Assembly: GCF_916619195.1 (NCBI RefSeq)
Contig: NZ_CAKAKL010000007.1
Location: 186,001 to 250,000 of the forward strand
Reading direction: 5' to 3'
Length of the DNA stretch: 64,000 nt
Source: Inquilinus sp. Marseille-Q2685
GTDB lineage: Bacteria > Pseudomonadota > Alphaproteobacteria > DSM-16000 > Inquilinaceae
The notes under the pieces are model-generated. The model saw only the letters and a list, made by a program, of their open reading frames with translations, was not told the DNA's origin and did not search any database. Both the position numbers and the translations under genes were made by a program. This document shows, piece by piece, positions 27,478-39,659 of this stretch. Each line of letters begins with the position of its first letter. The stretch's first letter is position 1.

Positions 27478-27834
27478 TCAGAGCGCCGGCCGGCCGGGGT
27501 CCCCGACGCGGTCGGCCCGCACCGGCGCGACTGCCGGGGCCAGCGGACGGTACTGCCCGATCAGCAGCGCCGCCTGCGTCCGCAGCGGGTCGCTGAGCTG
27601 CACTGCTCCGCGGTCCATCTCCTCGGTCACCCGGAACAGCAGCCGTTCGATCGTGTCGAGATGCTTCGTCCGCAGTGTGCCGGCGACATGCGCCTCCCGG
27701 CGTCTCGGGTCGAGCAGCATGTCGTAGAGGGCATCGAGATGTTCGACCAGCGTGGCGGCGACGGTGATCGAAGCCACCTCGCCATCGGTCGAGGTGAAGC
27801 GGATCGGTGGAACGATGCGCGTCGGCCGATCCAT
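27478..27834 (-). CDS. Hypothetical protein, 118 residues
   Basis: Not recognised. The 118-residue product starts MDRPTRIVPPIRFTST and ends in a proline/arginine-rich tail. The middle (VEHLDALYDMLLDPRRREAHVAGTLRTKHLDTIERLLFRVTEEMD) looks helical and charged. The start at ATG 27834 is supported by a GGGGAGG ribosome site seven bases upstream. It is convergent with the phosphotransferase gene and divergent from the exporter-fold ABC pair. Confidence 0.6.
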   Translation of the reverse strand: MDRPTRIVPPIRFTSTDGEVASITVAATLVEHLDALYDMLLDPRRREAHVAGTLRTKHLDTIERLLFRVTEEMDRGAVQLSDPLRTQAALLIGQYRPLAPAVAPVRADRVGDPGRPAL

Positions 27835-27852
27835 CGTGGGACCTCCCCGGAA

Positions 27853-28443
27853 ATCAATGGTCCACGATCCCTTGGATCGTGACATTTGGCAACTCCGAAG
27901 CGAGTGCCCAAGAACAATTTATCTTACGGATTTTCCAGGGATTTTAGCGGCTGTCGAGGTATCGCGTCTGAAACGCCGAGAGATCGCGCCGGAAACTGGC
28001 GAGACTGTAGTCACCGGCCTCGGGGGGAGGGACGCGGTCCTGCAGGATCGCGTGCAGAATGCATTCTTGGGTTCGTCCCAGACTGCCGTGCCGTGCCGCC
28101 TCCAGCGCCAGGCAGATCCATGCCGCCTCGTCCGGGCTGGGCGGAAAGCCATCCTCCCAGTTCTGACCCTGGATGCGAAGCCAGAAATGCAGGGTCTGCG
28201 CAAGGCTCCGGCCATCGCTCATCATTCGGTCTGCCGTCTGCATCGTCTCCACAAAAGACACGGGCGGACGATTTGTTCCGGCGCTCCGCAACAACCCGTC
28301 CGGATGACGAAACGGAACGTCGACGGCCGTGCCGGTTCCATCCGGCTCGAATTGCGGCCTCCTTGATCCCATTGAATGCGATCAACTCTCATTTGCATTT
28401 CTTAATTGACTCAATGACCGCCGGTCAGTCATCAATGGTCCAC
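27853..28443. repeat. Segment bounded by 13-bp direct repeats
   Basis: ATCAATGGTCCAC occurs at 27853-27865 and again at 28431-28443. Between them lies a comparatively AT-rich segment carrying one small gene on the minus strand. The left end also holds a hairpin, CACGATCC-CTT-GGATCGTG (27863-27881). A small insertion or past duplication is possible, but a 13-bp match over this distance could also be chance. Confidence 0.4.
27944..28243 (-). CDS. Hypothetical protein, about 99 residues
   Basis: Not recognised. The product begins MQTADRMMSDGRSLAQTLHFWLRIQGQNWEDGFPPSPDEAAW and is probably a small helical cytosolic protein. The start is uncertain: an upstream ATG at 28372 would give 142 residues. 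The chosen ATG has a GTGGAG sequence just upstream. The gene sits in an AT-rich segment flanked by 13-bp direct repeats. It is divergent from the ABC transporter genes. Confidence 0.5.
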   Translation of the reverse strand: MQTADRMMSDGRSLAQTLHFWLRIQGQNWEDGFPPSPDEAAWICLALEAARHGSLGRTQECILHAILQDRVPPPEAGDYSLASFRRDLSAFQTRYLDSR

Positions 28444-28486
28444 CGACCTTGCAAGGCGGTTCCATCGGTTGCGGAGCGTGGCCGTC
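28382..28486 (+). promoter_or_regulatory. Promoter region of the exporter-fold ABC pair, with palindrome
   Basis: A TTGACT hexamer at 28406-28411 could be a -35 element. Just downstream is the perfect palindrome TGACCG-C-CGGTCA at 28415-28427, in a position where a repressor (for example TetR-type) would block RNA polymerase. Upstream, ATTTGCATTT at 28391-28400 repeats a 10-base AT-rich string that also occurs in the Fur-like region at 21206-21215. The -10 element is not clear. Confidence 0.45.
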
Positions 28487-31973
<3,487 letters not shown>

Positions 31974-31980
31974 GGCGCCG

Positions 31981-33126
31981 TCAGGCGACGGCGGCCCGCA
32001 GCGCCTGCTCCAGGTCGGCGATCAGCTCGGCCGGATCCTCGATCCCGGCGGACAGGCGCAGCAGGTCGTCCGGCGCCGGGCTGGCCGGGCCTTCGACGCT
32101 GGCGCGGTGCTCGATCAGGCTCTCGACCCCGCCCAGCGAGGTGGCGCGTTTCCACAGCTCGACCTTCGCCGCCGTGGCGACCGCCGCCTGGGCGCCGGTC
32201 TTGACCCGCAGAGACAGCATGCCGCCGAAGCCGCCCTGCATCTGCCGGGCGGCGACCGCATGGCCCTGGGCGTCGTCCAGGCCGGGATAGAGCACGGCCG
32301 AGACCAAGTCGTGGCCGCGGAAATGCTCGGCGATGGCCAGGGCCGTGGCCGAGGCCTGGCGCACCCGCGGCACCAGCGTGCGCATGCCGCGCAGCAGCAG
32401 CCAGGCCTCGAACGGGCCGAGCACGGCGCCGTTCTGGGCGCGGATGCGCTTGATCCGCTGCCAGGTCTCGTCGTCGCGGGCGGTGGCCAGCGCCCCGGCG
32501 ATGACGTCGGAATGGCCGTTCAGGTACTTGGTGGCGGAGTGCATCACCAGGTCGGCGCCGAGATCCAGCGGCCGGGTCAGCACCGGAGTCGCCACGGTGG
32601 AATCGACCGCCACCCGGGCTCCGGCCGCATGAGCGGCCTCGGCCACCGCGGCGATGTCGGTGACGGTCCACATCGGGTTGGCCGGCGTCTCCAGCCACAC
32701 CAGCTTCGTCTCGCCGGGCCTGAGCGCGGCGCGGACGGCGTCGATGTCGTGGGTGTCGACCAGCTCGACCCTCAGCCCCCAGCGGGTGGCCTCGGTCACC
32801 AGCCAGTTGCGCAGCGACCAGTACATCACCTTCGGCGCCAGCACGTGGTCGCCCGGCGCCAGCGCCAGGAACACCGCGGTCGCCGCCGCCATGCCGGAGG
32901 CGAAGACGGCGGCGCCCGCCGCCCCCTCCAGCGCCGCCAGCACCGCCTCGGCCTGGTCGAAGCTCGGGTTGTTGTCCCGGGCATAGACCCGGCCGGACCG
33001 GTACTGGTTGTCCGGGTCGCGGATATAGGTGGAGGAGGGATGGATCGCCGGGGTGACCGCCCTGGTCACCGGGTCGACCCAGCCCAGCGCCTGCGCCGCG
33101 ATGCTGGCGATGGAACGGTCGGCCAT
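31981..33126 (-). CDS. Cys/Met metabolism PLP-dependent lyase (cystathionine gamma-synthase/beta-lyase type)
   Basis: A 381-residue PLP enzyme. Family features are [21 protein letters not shown], the [17 protein letters not shown]-phosphate loop, [14 protein letters not shown], and the PLP-binding lysine in [14 protein letters not shown]. The C-terminus retains [14 protein letters not shown], typical of trans-sulfuration enzymes. Cystathionine gamma-synthase, beta-lyase or a related lyase are all possible, and sequence alone does not separate them. The gene starts three bases after the purB stop, so the pair is an operon. It converges on the ABC pair with a seven-base gap. Confidence 0.88.
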   Translation of the reverse strand: MADRSIASIAAQALGWVDPVTRAVTPAIHPSSTYIRDPDNQYRSGRVYARDNNPSFDQAEAVLAALEGAAGAAVFASGMAAATAVFLALAPGDHVLAPKVMYWSLRNWLVTEATRWGLRVELVDTHDIDAVRAALRPGETKLVWLETPANPMWTVTDIAAVAEAAHAAGARVAVDSTVATPVLTRPLDLGADLVMHSATKYLNGHSDVIAGALATARDDETWQRIKRIRAQNGAVLGPFEAWLLLRGMRTLVPRVRQASATALAIAEHFRGHDLVSAVLYPGLDDAQGHAVAARQMQGGFGGMLSLRVKTGAQAAVATAAKVELWKRATSLGGVESLIEHRASVEGPASPAPDDLLRLSAGIEDPAELIADLEQALRAAVA

Positions 33127-33129
33127 GGC

Positions 33130-34428
33130 TCAGGCCTCCGCGAAGACGCGGGCGAAGATGTCGTCGACGTGCTTGGTGTAGAAGTCGTAGCTGAAGGCGT
33201 GGGCCAGGCTCTCGCGCGGGATCGCCTTGGCCACCTCCGGGTCCGCCGCCAGGCGGTCGAGGAAGCTGCCGCCCTCGTGCCACACCTTCATCGCGTTGCG
33301 CTGGACCAGGAGATAGGCGTCCTCGCGGCTGACGCCGGCCTGGGTCAGGGCCAGCAGCACGCGCTGCGAGAACACCAGGCCGCCGAGCGATTCCAGGTTC
33401 GCCCTCATCCGCTCCGGATAGATCAGCAGCTTGTCGACCACGCCGGTCAGGCGCGCCAGGGCGAAATCGAGGGTGACGGTGGCGTCGGGCGCCTGCATCC
33501 GCTCGACCGAGGAATGGCTGATGTCGCGCTCGTGCCACAGCGCCACATTCTCCATCGCCGGCACCACCGCGGCGCGCACCAGCCGGGCCAGGCCGGTCAG
33601 GTTCTCGGTCAGGACCGGGTTGCGCTTGTGCGGCATGGCCGACGAGCCCTTCTGGCCCTGGTGGAAGAACTCCTCCGCCTCACGCACCTCGGTGCGCTGC
33701 AGGTGCCGGATCTCGATGGCCAGGTTCTCGATCGACGATGCGACGACGCCGAACACGGCGAAGGCCATGGCGTGGCGGTCGCGCGGGATCACCTGGGTCG
33801 ACACCGGCTCGACCTGCAGCCCCAGCTTGTCGGCGACGTAGCGCTCGACGAAGGGATCGACCGAGGCGAAGGTGCCGACCGGGCCAGAGATGGCGCAGGT
33901 GGCGATCTCGCGCCGCGCCTGCACCAGCCGGTCGCGGTTGCGGCGGAAGGCGGCCCAGTGGCCGGCCAGCTTCAGGCCGAAGGTGGTCGGCTCGGCATGG
34001 ATGCCGTGGCTGCGGCCGACGGTCAGGGTGTGCCGGTGCTCCTCCGCCCGCCGCTTCAGGGCCGCGAGCAGCCCGTCGAGATCGGCGAGCAGCAGGTCGA
34101 TCGCCTGGGTCAGCTGGATCGCCAGCGTGGTGTCCAGCACGTCCGACGAGGTCATGCCCTGGTGCACGAAGCGCGCCTCGGGCCCGACATACTCGGCCAG
34201 GTTGGTCAGGAAGGCGATGACGTCGTGCCGGGTCTCGCGCTCGATCTCGTCGATCCGCTCGACATTGAAGTTGCCGCGCTCGCGCACCGCCTTCACCGCC
34301 GTCTCGGGCACGATGCCCAGCTGCGCCATCGCCTCCAGCGCCGCGACCTCGATGTCCAGCCAGATCCGGTACTTGTTCTCCGGCTCCCAGATCCGGGTCA
34401 TCTCGGGGCGGCTGTAGCGGGGGATCAT
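33130..34428 (-). CDS. purB: Adenylosuccinate lyase PurB
   Basis: PurB performs two fumarate-releasing steps in purine synthesis (SAICAR to AICAR, adenylosuccinate to AMP). The 432-residue protein carries the fumarase/aspartase signature [12 protein letters not shown], plus [29 protein letters not shown] and [15 protein letters not shown]. It has the usual length of the alphaproteobacterial enzyme. The start at ATG 34428 begins [20 protein letters not shown], matching the typical N-terminus. It is co-transcribed with the downstream PLP lyase gene. Confidence 0.96.
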   Translation of the reverse strand: MIPRYSRPEMTRIWEPENKYRIWLDIEVAALEAMAQLGIVPETAVKAVRERGNFNVERIDEIERETRHDVIAFLTNLAEYVGPEARFVHQGMTSSDVLDTTLAIQLTQAIDLLLADLDGLLAALKRRAEEHRHTLTVGRSHGIHAEPTTFGLKLAGHWAAFRRNRDRLVQARREIATCAISGPVGTFASVDPFVERYVADKLGLQVEPVSTQVIPRDRHAMAFAVFGVVASSIENLAIEIRHLQRTEVREAEEFFHQGQKGSSAMPHKRNPVLTENLTGLARLVRAAVVPAMENVALWHERDISHSSVERMQAPDATVTLDFALARLTGVVDKLLIYPERMRANLESLGGLVFSQRVLLALTQAGVSREDAYLLVQRNAMKVWHEGGSFLDRLAADPEVAKAIPRESLAHAFSYDFYTKHVDDIFARVFAEA

Positions 34429-34528
34429 CGGCGTGGTCCAGATGCGGGGCGGGGAAGGGGCTGGGGCGGGATATAGCAGCATGCGGCGGCAGGGCGGAAG
34501 CGCAGGGCCTTGCCGAAACTGCATGCCG

Positions 34529-34595
34529 CCGGTGCGTCACACCGGAATTGGACTGACAGTATTCGGCCGATTGGTTCTGGCGGCCAGTCCGATTC
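34529..34595. promoter_or_regulatory. Inverted repeats in the purB / PaiB-like divergent region
   Basis: CCGGTG-cgtca-CACCGG (34529-34545) is a short perfect hairpin. It is followed by an 11-base inverted repeat with one mismatch (GAATTGGACTG at 34545-34555 and CAGTCCGATTC at 34585-34595). They lie 45-110 bases upstream of the PaiB-like start and could be operators; nothing assigns a regulator. Confidence 0.35.
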
Positions 34596-34639
34596 ATCGC
34601 CATCTGTCCGGCACCATCCCTGCTGCCCAGGCTATTGCC

Positions 34640-35266
34640 ATGTATGTCCCGCCCGCCTTCCGGGAAGACCGGATCGAGATCCTGCACGACGCGATCCGCC
34701 AGGCTGGCCTCGCCACGCTGGTCAGCCTCGGGGCCGACGGCCTCGTCGCCAGCCATGTGCCGATGCTGCTGGACCCGGCGGCGGGGCCGAACGGCACGCT
34801 GTACGGCCATCTCGCCAAGGCCAATCCCCATGCCGCCGGCGGCGCACCGGGGACGGAGGCGCTGGCGATCTTCCAGGGCCCGGAGGCCTACATCACCCCG
34901 TCCTGGTACGAGACCAAGCGGCAGACGGGAAAGGTGGTGCCGACCTGGAACTACGTCGCGATCCATGCCCACGGGCCGTTCGAGATCTTCAACGATGCCG
35001 ACCGGCTGCTCGACCTGGTCACCCGCCTGACCCGGCGGCACGAGGGCGGCCGGGCGTCGCCCTGGGCGGTGACGGATGCGCCGGAGGATTTCGTGCGCGC
35101 CCAGCTGAAGGGCATCGTCGGCTTCGCCCTGCCGATCGCCCGGCTGGAGGGCAAGTGGAAGATGAACCAGAACAGGCCGGCCGGCGACCGGTTGGGCGTG
35201 GCCGAAGGCCTGCGCGGCGAAGGGCGGGCCGAGGTCGCGGCGCTGGTTCCGGTCGACGAAGGCTGA
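34640..35266 (+). CDS. FMN-binding negative transcriptional regulator family protein (PaiB-like)
   Basis: A 208-residue PaiB-family protein. Characteristic blocks are MYVPPAFREDRIEILHDAIRQAGLATLVS, LYGHLAKANPHA, FQGPEAYITPSWYETKRQTGKVVPTWNYVAIHAHGP and VGFALPIARLEGKWKMNQNRPAGDR. The fold is a flavin-reductase-like split barrel that binds FMN. B. subtilis PaiB has been implicated in repression, but a direct DNA-binding role here is unproven. ATG 34640 is the chosen start because conserved sequence begins there. Confidence 0.9.
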   Translation: MYVPPAFREDRIEILHDAIRQAGLATLVSLGADGLVASHVPMLLDPAAGPNGTLYGHLAKANPHAAGGAPGTEALAIFQGPEAYITPSWYETKRQTGKVVPTWNYVAIHAHGPFEIFNDADRLLDLVTRLTRRHEGGRASPWAVTDAPEDFVRAQLKGIVGFALPIARLEGKWKMNQNRPAGDRLGVAEGLRGEGRAEVAALVPVDEG

Positions 35267-35372
35267 GATCGGGCGGCAATCACAACGGCCATTCTCCGTC
35301 CCTCGCGTTGCCTCTGCCGCTTGCCCCTCCGCTGAGCCATTCGCGCGCGGACGCACGCAACCCCTCCCCCAA

Positions 35373-35396
35373 CCCCCTCCCGCAAGGGGAGGGGGA
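35373..35396. terminator. Candidate bidirectional hairpin between convergent genes
   Basis: CCCCCTCCC-GCAA-GGGGAGGGGG forms a GC-rich hairpin with a short loop, followed by AGTTT. It lies between the convergent PaiB-like gene and a hypothetical gene. The T-run is short, so factor-independent termination is only possible. It may instead be a member of the 'CCCTC...GAGGG' repeats seen at 43041 and 58594. Confidence 0.4.
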
Positions 35397-35449
35397 GTTT
35401 GGAAGGCTGGACAGGCTGATGATCGGGAGACGGACGGGTGGCGCTGCCC

Positions 35450-36106
35450 TCAACTGCTGTCCGATTCCGATGGTTCCAGCAGGAGTTGGCCGGTGTCGGG
35501 GTCATCCAGCGCCTGCGGCCGGCCTTCCGCAGGTCTGCGGTCGGCAGCCTCCGCCGGCAGGGCGCCGACGGTCACCACCTCGGCGATGCCATCCCAACTC
35601 CACGGCAGCGGGATCGAGGGCGGCGGGCGGCCGATCCTGCGGCACACCGCCTGCACGAACTCCTCCGGCGACAGCGTATCCAGCTGCACGTCCAGGATCT
35701 CGTCCTCGACCAGCCTCTCGCGCACGAGCTTCCGCACATGCTCGACGTCCTCGGCGTCGTCGGGCTTCGCTGCCGCGACGACCACGGCCTCGGCAGCCTG
35801 ATCCCGCCGCTGCCGGCGGTGCTGCTCCTCGCCCGACTGCTTGCGTTTGTCCCGACGCATCAGATAGTCGGTCCGGATCCTCTCAGTCATCGCGATCGAC
35901 AGCCGCACCGACCGGGACAGCCGCGACTGGGTCAACCCGAAATCCGGCGCGTCCGGTCCCGCGGGCGTCCTGTCCTGCTGCCGCTCGATCATCCGCTTGG
36001 TGCGCAGGTCGGACTGGACCAGCTCGCGCAACGAATCCAGCGCCCACTGCGTCCAATGCATGTCGGGGTCGGTCGGCCCGGTCTCGTCGGTCTGCGTCAT
36101 GTCCAT
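35450..36106 (-). CDS. Hypothetical protein, about 218 residues
   Basis: Not recognised. The product begins MDMTQTDETGPTDPDMHWTQWALDSLRELVQSDL. It is very charged and predicted helical in the middle (MRRDKRKQSGEEQHRRQRRDQAAEAV), with a C-terminal segment PPSIPLPWSWDGIAEV. It has neither a signal peptide nor membrane helices. The start could also be the ATG at 36124, six codons upstream, because no clear ribosome site discriminates. The neighbouring sequence upstream (36107-36180) is AT-richer than average. Confidence 0.65.
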   Translation of the reverse strand: MDMTQTDETGPTDPDMHWTQWALDSLRELVQSDLRTKRMIERQQDRTPAGPDAPDFGLTQSRLSRSVRLSIAMTERIRTDYLMRRDKRKQSGEEQHRRQRRDQAAEAVVVAAAKPDDAEDVEHVRKLVRERLVEDEILDVQLDTLSPEEFVQAVCRRIGRPPPSIPLPWSWDGIAEVVTVGALPAEAADRRPAEGRPQALDDPDTGQLLLEPSESDSS

Positions 36107-36182
36107 GGAACATATCATGAACATAGCGCGGGCAGTTAAGCAATGAACATTGTGTTCACAGCGCGCATCCGGAGTCCGGAAG

Positions 36183-36644
36183 CTACACCTCCCGCCAGTC
36201 CCCGAACGCGGCGGCCTGGCCGTGCAGCGTGCCGGCCTCGTCGATCAGCTGCCAGACGACAGCGCTCTCGATCCGGAAGCGGCGGCCGGATTTGGCGATG
36301 CGGACGCCGCGATAGTCGCCGATGAAGCCGTCGCGGGCCACCGCGTCCAGCAGGCGCTGCCGCTCGGCCCGGTCCGGCGCCTCGGCGGAAAGGCGGGAGG
36401 GCAGGGTCGTGAACTCGTCCCAGCCATACTCGAAACAGGCCTGGGCCGCCCGGTTGGCGTAGATGAAGCGCGGGTCGGCGTCGGTGTTGTGGGCCAGCAC
36501 GCAGAAGGGAGCGTCCTCGTACAGCCAGCGCGCCCGGGCCGCGTCGTCGTCTTCGGGGTCTTCCGGCAGCAGCGGCGCGCCGACCAGCCGGGCATGGCTG
36601 CCGACGAGGAGGTGGAGGAAATCGGGGTCGCGGGCCAGGCTCAC
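36183..36644 (-). CDS. MEKHLA domain protein (PAS-like)
   Basis: A 153-residue stand-alone MEKHLA domain protein. This PAS-related fold is also found at the C-terminus of plant HD-ZIP III factors. Recognisable parts are LYEDAPFCVLAHNTDADPRFIYANRAAQACFEYGWDEFTTLPSRLSAEAPDRAERQRLLD and a C-terminal GDYRGVRIAKSGRRFRIESAVVWQLIDEAG. It may bind a small ligand, but none is known. It is 40 bases downstream of the TPP enzyme gene in the same direction, so it could be the third gene of that unit. Confidence 0.82.
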   Translation of the reverse strand: MSLARDPDFLHLLVGSHARLVGAPLLPEDPEDDDAARARWLYEDAPFCVLAHNTDADPRFIYANRAAQACFEYGWDEFTTLPSRLSAEAPDRAERQRLLDAVARDGFIGDYRGVRIAKSGRRFRIESAVVWQLIDEAGTLHGQAAAFGDWREV

Positions 36645-36684
36645 GGGGCGGGCTCCGGGATTGGGGGCGAGGCGACGAGATGCG

Positions 36685-38424
36685 TCACAGGTTGCCGGCC
36701 CTGGGGTTGATGCCGAGGATGTGCCCGGGATCGACCGGCACCGAGACCAGGGTCGAGACCGGGCCGGCGCGGTGGGCGTCGAGGATCTCGTCCAGATTGG
36801 CGAGGTCGGGGCGGAGCGCGGCCGACCGCCAGCCGCAGCCGCCGGCCATGGCGGCGAAGTCGATCCGAGTCAGGCGGTTGTGGCGGCGCGAGGCCGGCGC
36901 GTCCGGGATGATCGTCTGCACACCCTGCTCGATGATGCCGTAGCTGGCGTTGTCGAGCAGGAACAGCAGGATCCCGAGGTCGCGGGCCTCCGCCAGGCAT
37001 CCGGCGAACAGCCGGAAGCAGCCGTCGCCGGTGAAGCCGACGACATCGCTCTCCGGCGCGGCGAGCTTGGCGCCGATGGCCAGGCCCAGCACGTTGCCCA
37101 TGGCCGAGCCGCGATAGAGCGAGAAGAAGCGCGCCCGCGGGTTCGGGCGCTGCAGGACGAATTGCCGGTCCTTGTAGGCCAGGCACACATCGTCGAAGCC
37201 GATGGTGTTCGGCCGCCAGCGCGCATCCAGTTCCCGGAACAGCCGGGCCATGTCGACATGGCCCGGCCGCGGTGCCCCGGGCCGGCGCGTGTTCAGGTCG
37301 CCCGGGGCCGGGCCGGCGCGAAGGGTCTCCGGCGGCTGCCGTTCGATCCGGCCGAGCAGGGACCGCAGCGCCGTGTCCAGCGGGGCGACCAGCTGCCGGT
37401 AGCCGCCGGTCGCGCGGTGCCCGAAGCCGCCCTCGACCTGGCCGTAACCGTCCACGAGGCCGGTCAGGACGAAGGTGTCGCCGGCCGCATACGGGGCCAG
37501 GTTGACCGTGTACTCGTCCGGGCAGGCGCCGAGCACCAGCAGCACGTCCTCCGTTCCGATGCCTCGCCAGAGCCGGATGGCCGCGTCGTTCCCGCCGAAG
37601 GCGATGTAGCCGTGGCCCCAGGGATTGCCGCGCTCGACCCCGTTGGCGCCGTTGATGCTCCAGATGATCGGCGCACCCAGCGCCTCGCACAGGCGGGTGG
37701 TCAGCCGCGGCGCATCGGGCACCCGCGCCAGCTCCTCGCCGGCCAGGATGACGACGCGTCGGCCGCGGCTGCGCTGGCAGAACGCCTCCGCGAACGCGTC
37801 CGTCGCGGCCGGCGAGGGGGCCGGGACGGTCTCCGGCGGCGTGCGGTGCGGGGGCGCCGCCATCCCGGTGTTGAGCGCTGCGTGGTCCAGGACCAGGACC
37901 ACCGGCTTACAGCGCTGCAGCTGGGCATGGGCCGCCCGCAGCTGCCGCGCCACGGTGGCGGCGTCGTCCAGCACAAAGACGCCGTCCGGCAGTTCCGCGC
38001 GCAGCTGCGCCAGCATGTTGCTGCCGTGGCGGCTGGTGTCCTGCAGCGGGGACAGCCCTTCGGTCTCCACGGGCGACGCGGCGACGACGTAGACCGCCGG
38101 GATGTCGTGCAGCTTGGCGTCGCTGAGGCCGCAGCCGAGCAGCTTGGTCGCCGCCCCGGTCGTGGCGATGCTGGCACCGATGCGGCCGGTCGCCAGATAG
38201 CTGCCGAGCGGCACGAAGCCGGAGGCGTATTCGCCGAGCGACAGGAAGCGCAGCCCGTCCGGCCCGCCGGCCGCCTCCTCTCCCGGGCACAGCGGGGTGA
38301 GGTGCTGCAGCAGGCGGATCGTGCCGCCGCCGGTGACGCCCGCGCAAACCTCGATCCCCCAGGATTCCAGCGCCGTCACCAGGGTTTCGTAGCCGGTCAC
38401 GGTTTCCGTCAGATGAATGTCCAT
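36685..38424 (-). CDS. Thiamine-pyrophosphate enzyme, acetolactate-synthase-like
   Basis: A 579-residue TPP-dependent enzyme of the acetolactate synthase/pyruvate decarboxylase superfamily. The activating Glu lies in FLSLGEYASGFVPLGSYLATG. The TPP/Mg motif is TGDGCFRLFAGCLAEARDLGILLFLLDNASYG, a GDG-x(26-30)-N pattern near residues 460-490. The central domain is recognisable. Sequence is divergent from IlvB, so a specific reaction (decarboxylase, carboligase or other) cannot be assigned. It follows a LeuA-like synthase gene by 59 bases; the two probably act on the same 2-oxoacid, which is inference. Confidence 0.85.
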   Translation of the reverse strand: MDIHLTETVTGYETLVTALESWGIEVCAGVTGGGTIRLLQHLTPLCPGEEAAGGPDGLRFLSLGEYASGFVPLGSYLATGRIGASIATTGAATKLLGCGLSDAKLHDIPAVYVVAASPVETEGLSPLQDTSRHGSNMLAQLRAELPDGVFVLDDAATVARQLRAAHAQLQRCKPVVLVLDHAALNTGMAAPPHRTPPETVPAPSPAATDAFAEAFCQRSRGRRVVILAGEELARVPDAPRLTTRLCEALGAPIIWSINGANGVERGNPWGHGYIAFGGNDAAIRLWRGIGTEDVLLVLGACPDEYTVNLAPYAAGDTFVLTGLVDGYGQVEGGFGHRATGGYRQLVAPLDTALRSLLGRIERQPPETLRAGPAPGDLNTRRPGAPRPGHVDMARLFRELDARWRPNTIGFDDVCLAYKDRQFVLQRPNPRARFFSLYRGSAMGNVLGLAIGAKLAAPESDVVGFTGDGCFRLFAGCLAEARDLGILLFLLDNASYGIIEQGVQTIIPDAPASRRHNRLTRIDFAAMAGGCGWRSAALRPDLANLDEILDAHRAGPVSTLVSVPVDPGHILGINPRAGNL

Positions 38425-38483
38425 GCGAACGCCTCGTGGTCACGCCATCGCGATGCGACGGCCCTGTCTGCTGGGAGATCCGT

Positions 38484-39659
38484 TCAGACCGGCAGCGCCG
38501 TTGCCGGCGTGCTCTGCAGGACCAGGGCGCGCAGCCTGCTGTCGCTGCAGACGGGCTCTTCCGACGCCGTCAGCTCGCGATAGATCGTTTCGATCAGGCC
38601 GGGCGTCGGCGACAGGCCGAAGGCCTCGATCTTCGCCTTCAGCGCATGCCGGCCGGAATGGCGGCTGATCACCATCCGCCGCTCGGCGCCGAACATCTCC
38701 GGCTCCAGGAACTCGTAGGTCTGGGGGTTGCGGATGATCGCCGCCTGATGGATTCCCGCGGCGGTGGCGAAGGCGTTCTCGCCGATGATGGCCTTGCCGC
38801 GCGCCATCGGCAGCTGCAGGCTCTCGATCAGCAGCCGGCAGGCGGCATAGACCCGGTGGAGATCGATGGTCGTCGACCGGCCGAAATGCGCCGGATGGGC
38901 AGCCAGCGCGGCGACGACCTCCTCCAGCGCGCAATTCCCGGCGCGCTCGCCGATGCCGCACAGCGTCACCTGGATCTCGTCGATTCCCGCCTCGATGGCG
39001 GCGAGGGTGTTGGCCACGGCCAGGCCGAGATCGTCATGGGCGTGCATGGCCACCTTGACCGTCGCCGGCACGCTCGTCCGCACGGCTTCGACCAGGGCCG
39101 GCACCCGGCCGGGCAGCAGGCAGCCGACCGTGTCCGGGATCAGGATCATGGTGGCGCCGGCCCGCGCGGCGGATGCGCACATCGCCCCCAGGAAGGCCGG
39201 GTCGGCCCGGGTCGCGTCCTCGGGGGCGACGCAGATGTCGTCGAAGCCGACCCGGCGGGCGAGATGGACGGCGCTCTCGATCTCCTCCAGCGCCTGCTGG
39301 CGGCTGATCTGGCGCTTGTGGCGCAGATGGATCTCCGAGGCGACGCCGAGGATCTCGATCTGCGCCGCCTGCGCCGGCTCCACGGCCCTGGCGGCGGCCT
39401 CGATGTCGGTGCGGCTGGCCCGGGCGAAGGCGCAGATCCGGCTGCCCCGCACCGCTTCGGCGATGGCGCGCACGGCGGCGAGGTCGTTGTCGGACGCGGC
39501 CGGGAAGCCCGCCTCGATCGTGTTCACCCCCAGCGCCTCCAGCTCGCGGGCGATGCGCAGCTTCTGCGGCAGCGACATCGCGTTTCCGGGCGCCTGCTCG
39601 CCGTCGCGCAGGCTGGTGTCGAAGATCGTCAGCGGTTTCGGCACAGAAACAGTCGACAT
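38484..39659 (-). CDS. Isopropylmalate/homocitrate synthase family protein without allosteric domain
   Basis: A 391-residue acyl-CoA/2-oxoacid condensing enzyme. The catalytic TIM-barrel has FDTSLRDGEQAPGN, the metal-binding MHAHDDLGLAVAN, and GIGERAGNCALEEV. It closes with GENAFATAAGIHQ and SRHSGRHALKAKIEAFGL. LeuA proteins usually continue ~120 residues with a leucine-binding dimer domain, absent here. Sequence is nearer LeuA than NifV. A feedback-free chain-extension role alongside the TPP enzyme is possible but inferred. The start at ATG 39659 follows GGAGG at seven bases. Upstream is an AT-rich region with a 19-bp palindrome. Confidence 0.85.
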   Translation of the reverse strand: MSTVSVPKPLTIFDTSLRDGEQAPGNAMSLPQKLRIARELEALGVNTIEAGFPAASDNDLAAVRAIAEAVRGSRICAFARASRTDIEAAARAVEPAQAAQIEILGVASEIHLRHKRQISRQQALEEIESAVHLARRVGFDDICVAPEDATRADPAFLGAMCASAARAGATMILIPDTVGCLLPGRVPALVEAVRTSVPATVKVAMHAHDDLGLAVANTLAAIEAGIDEIQVTLCGIGERAGNCALEEVVAALAAHPAHFGRSTTIDLHRVYAACRLLIESLQLPMARGKAIIGENAFATAAGIHQAAIIRNPQTYEFLEPEMFGAERRMVISRHSGRHALKAKIEAFGLSPTPGLIETIYRELTASEEPVCSDSRLRALVLQSTPATALPV

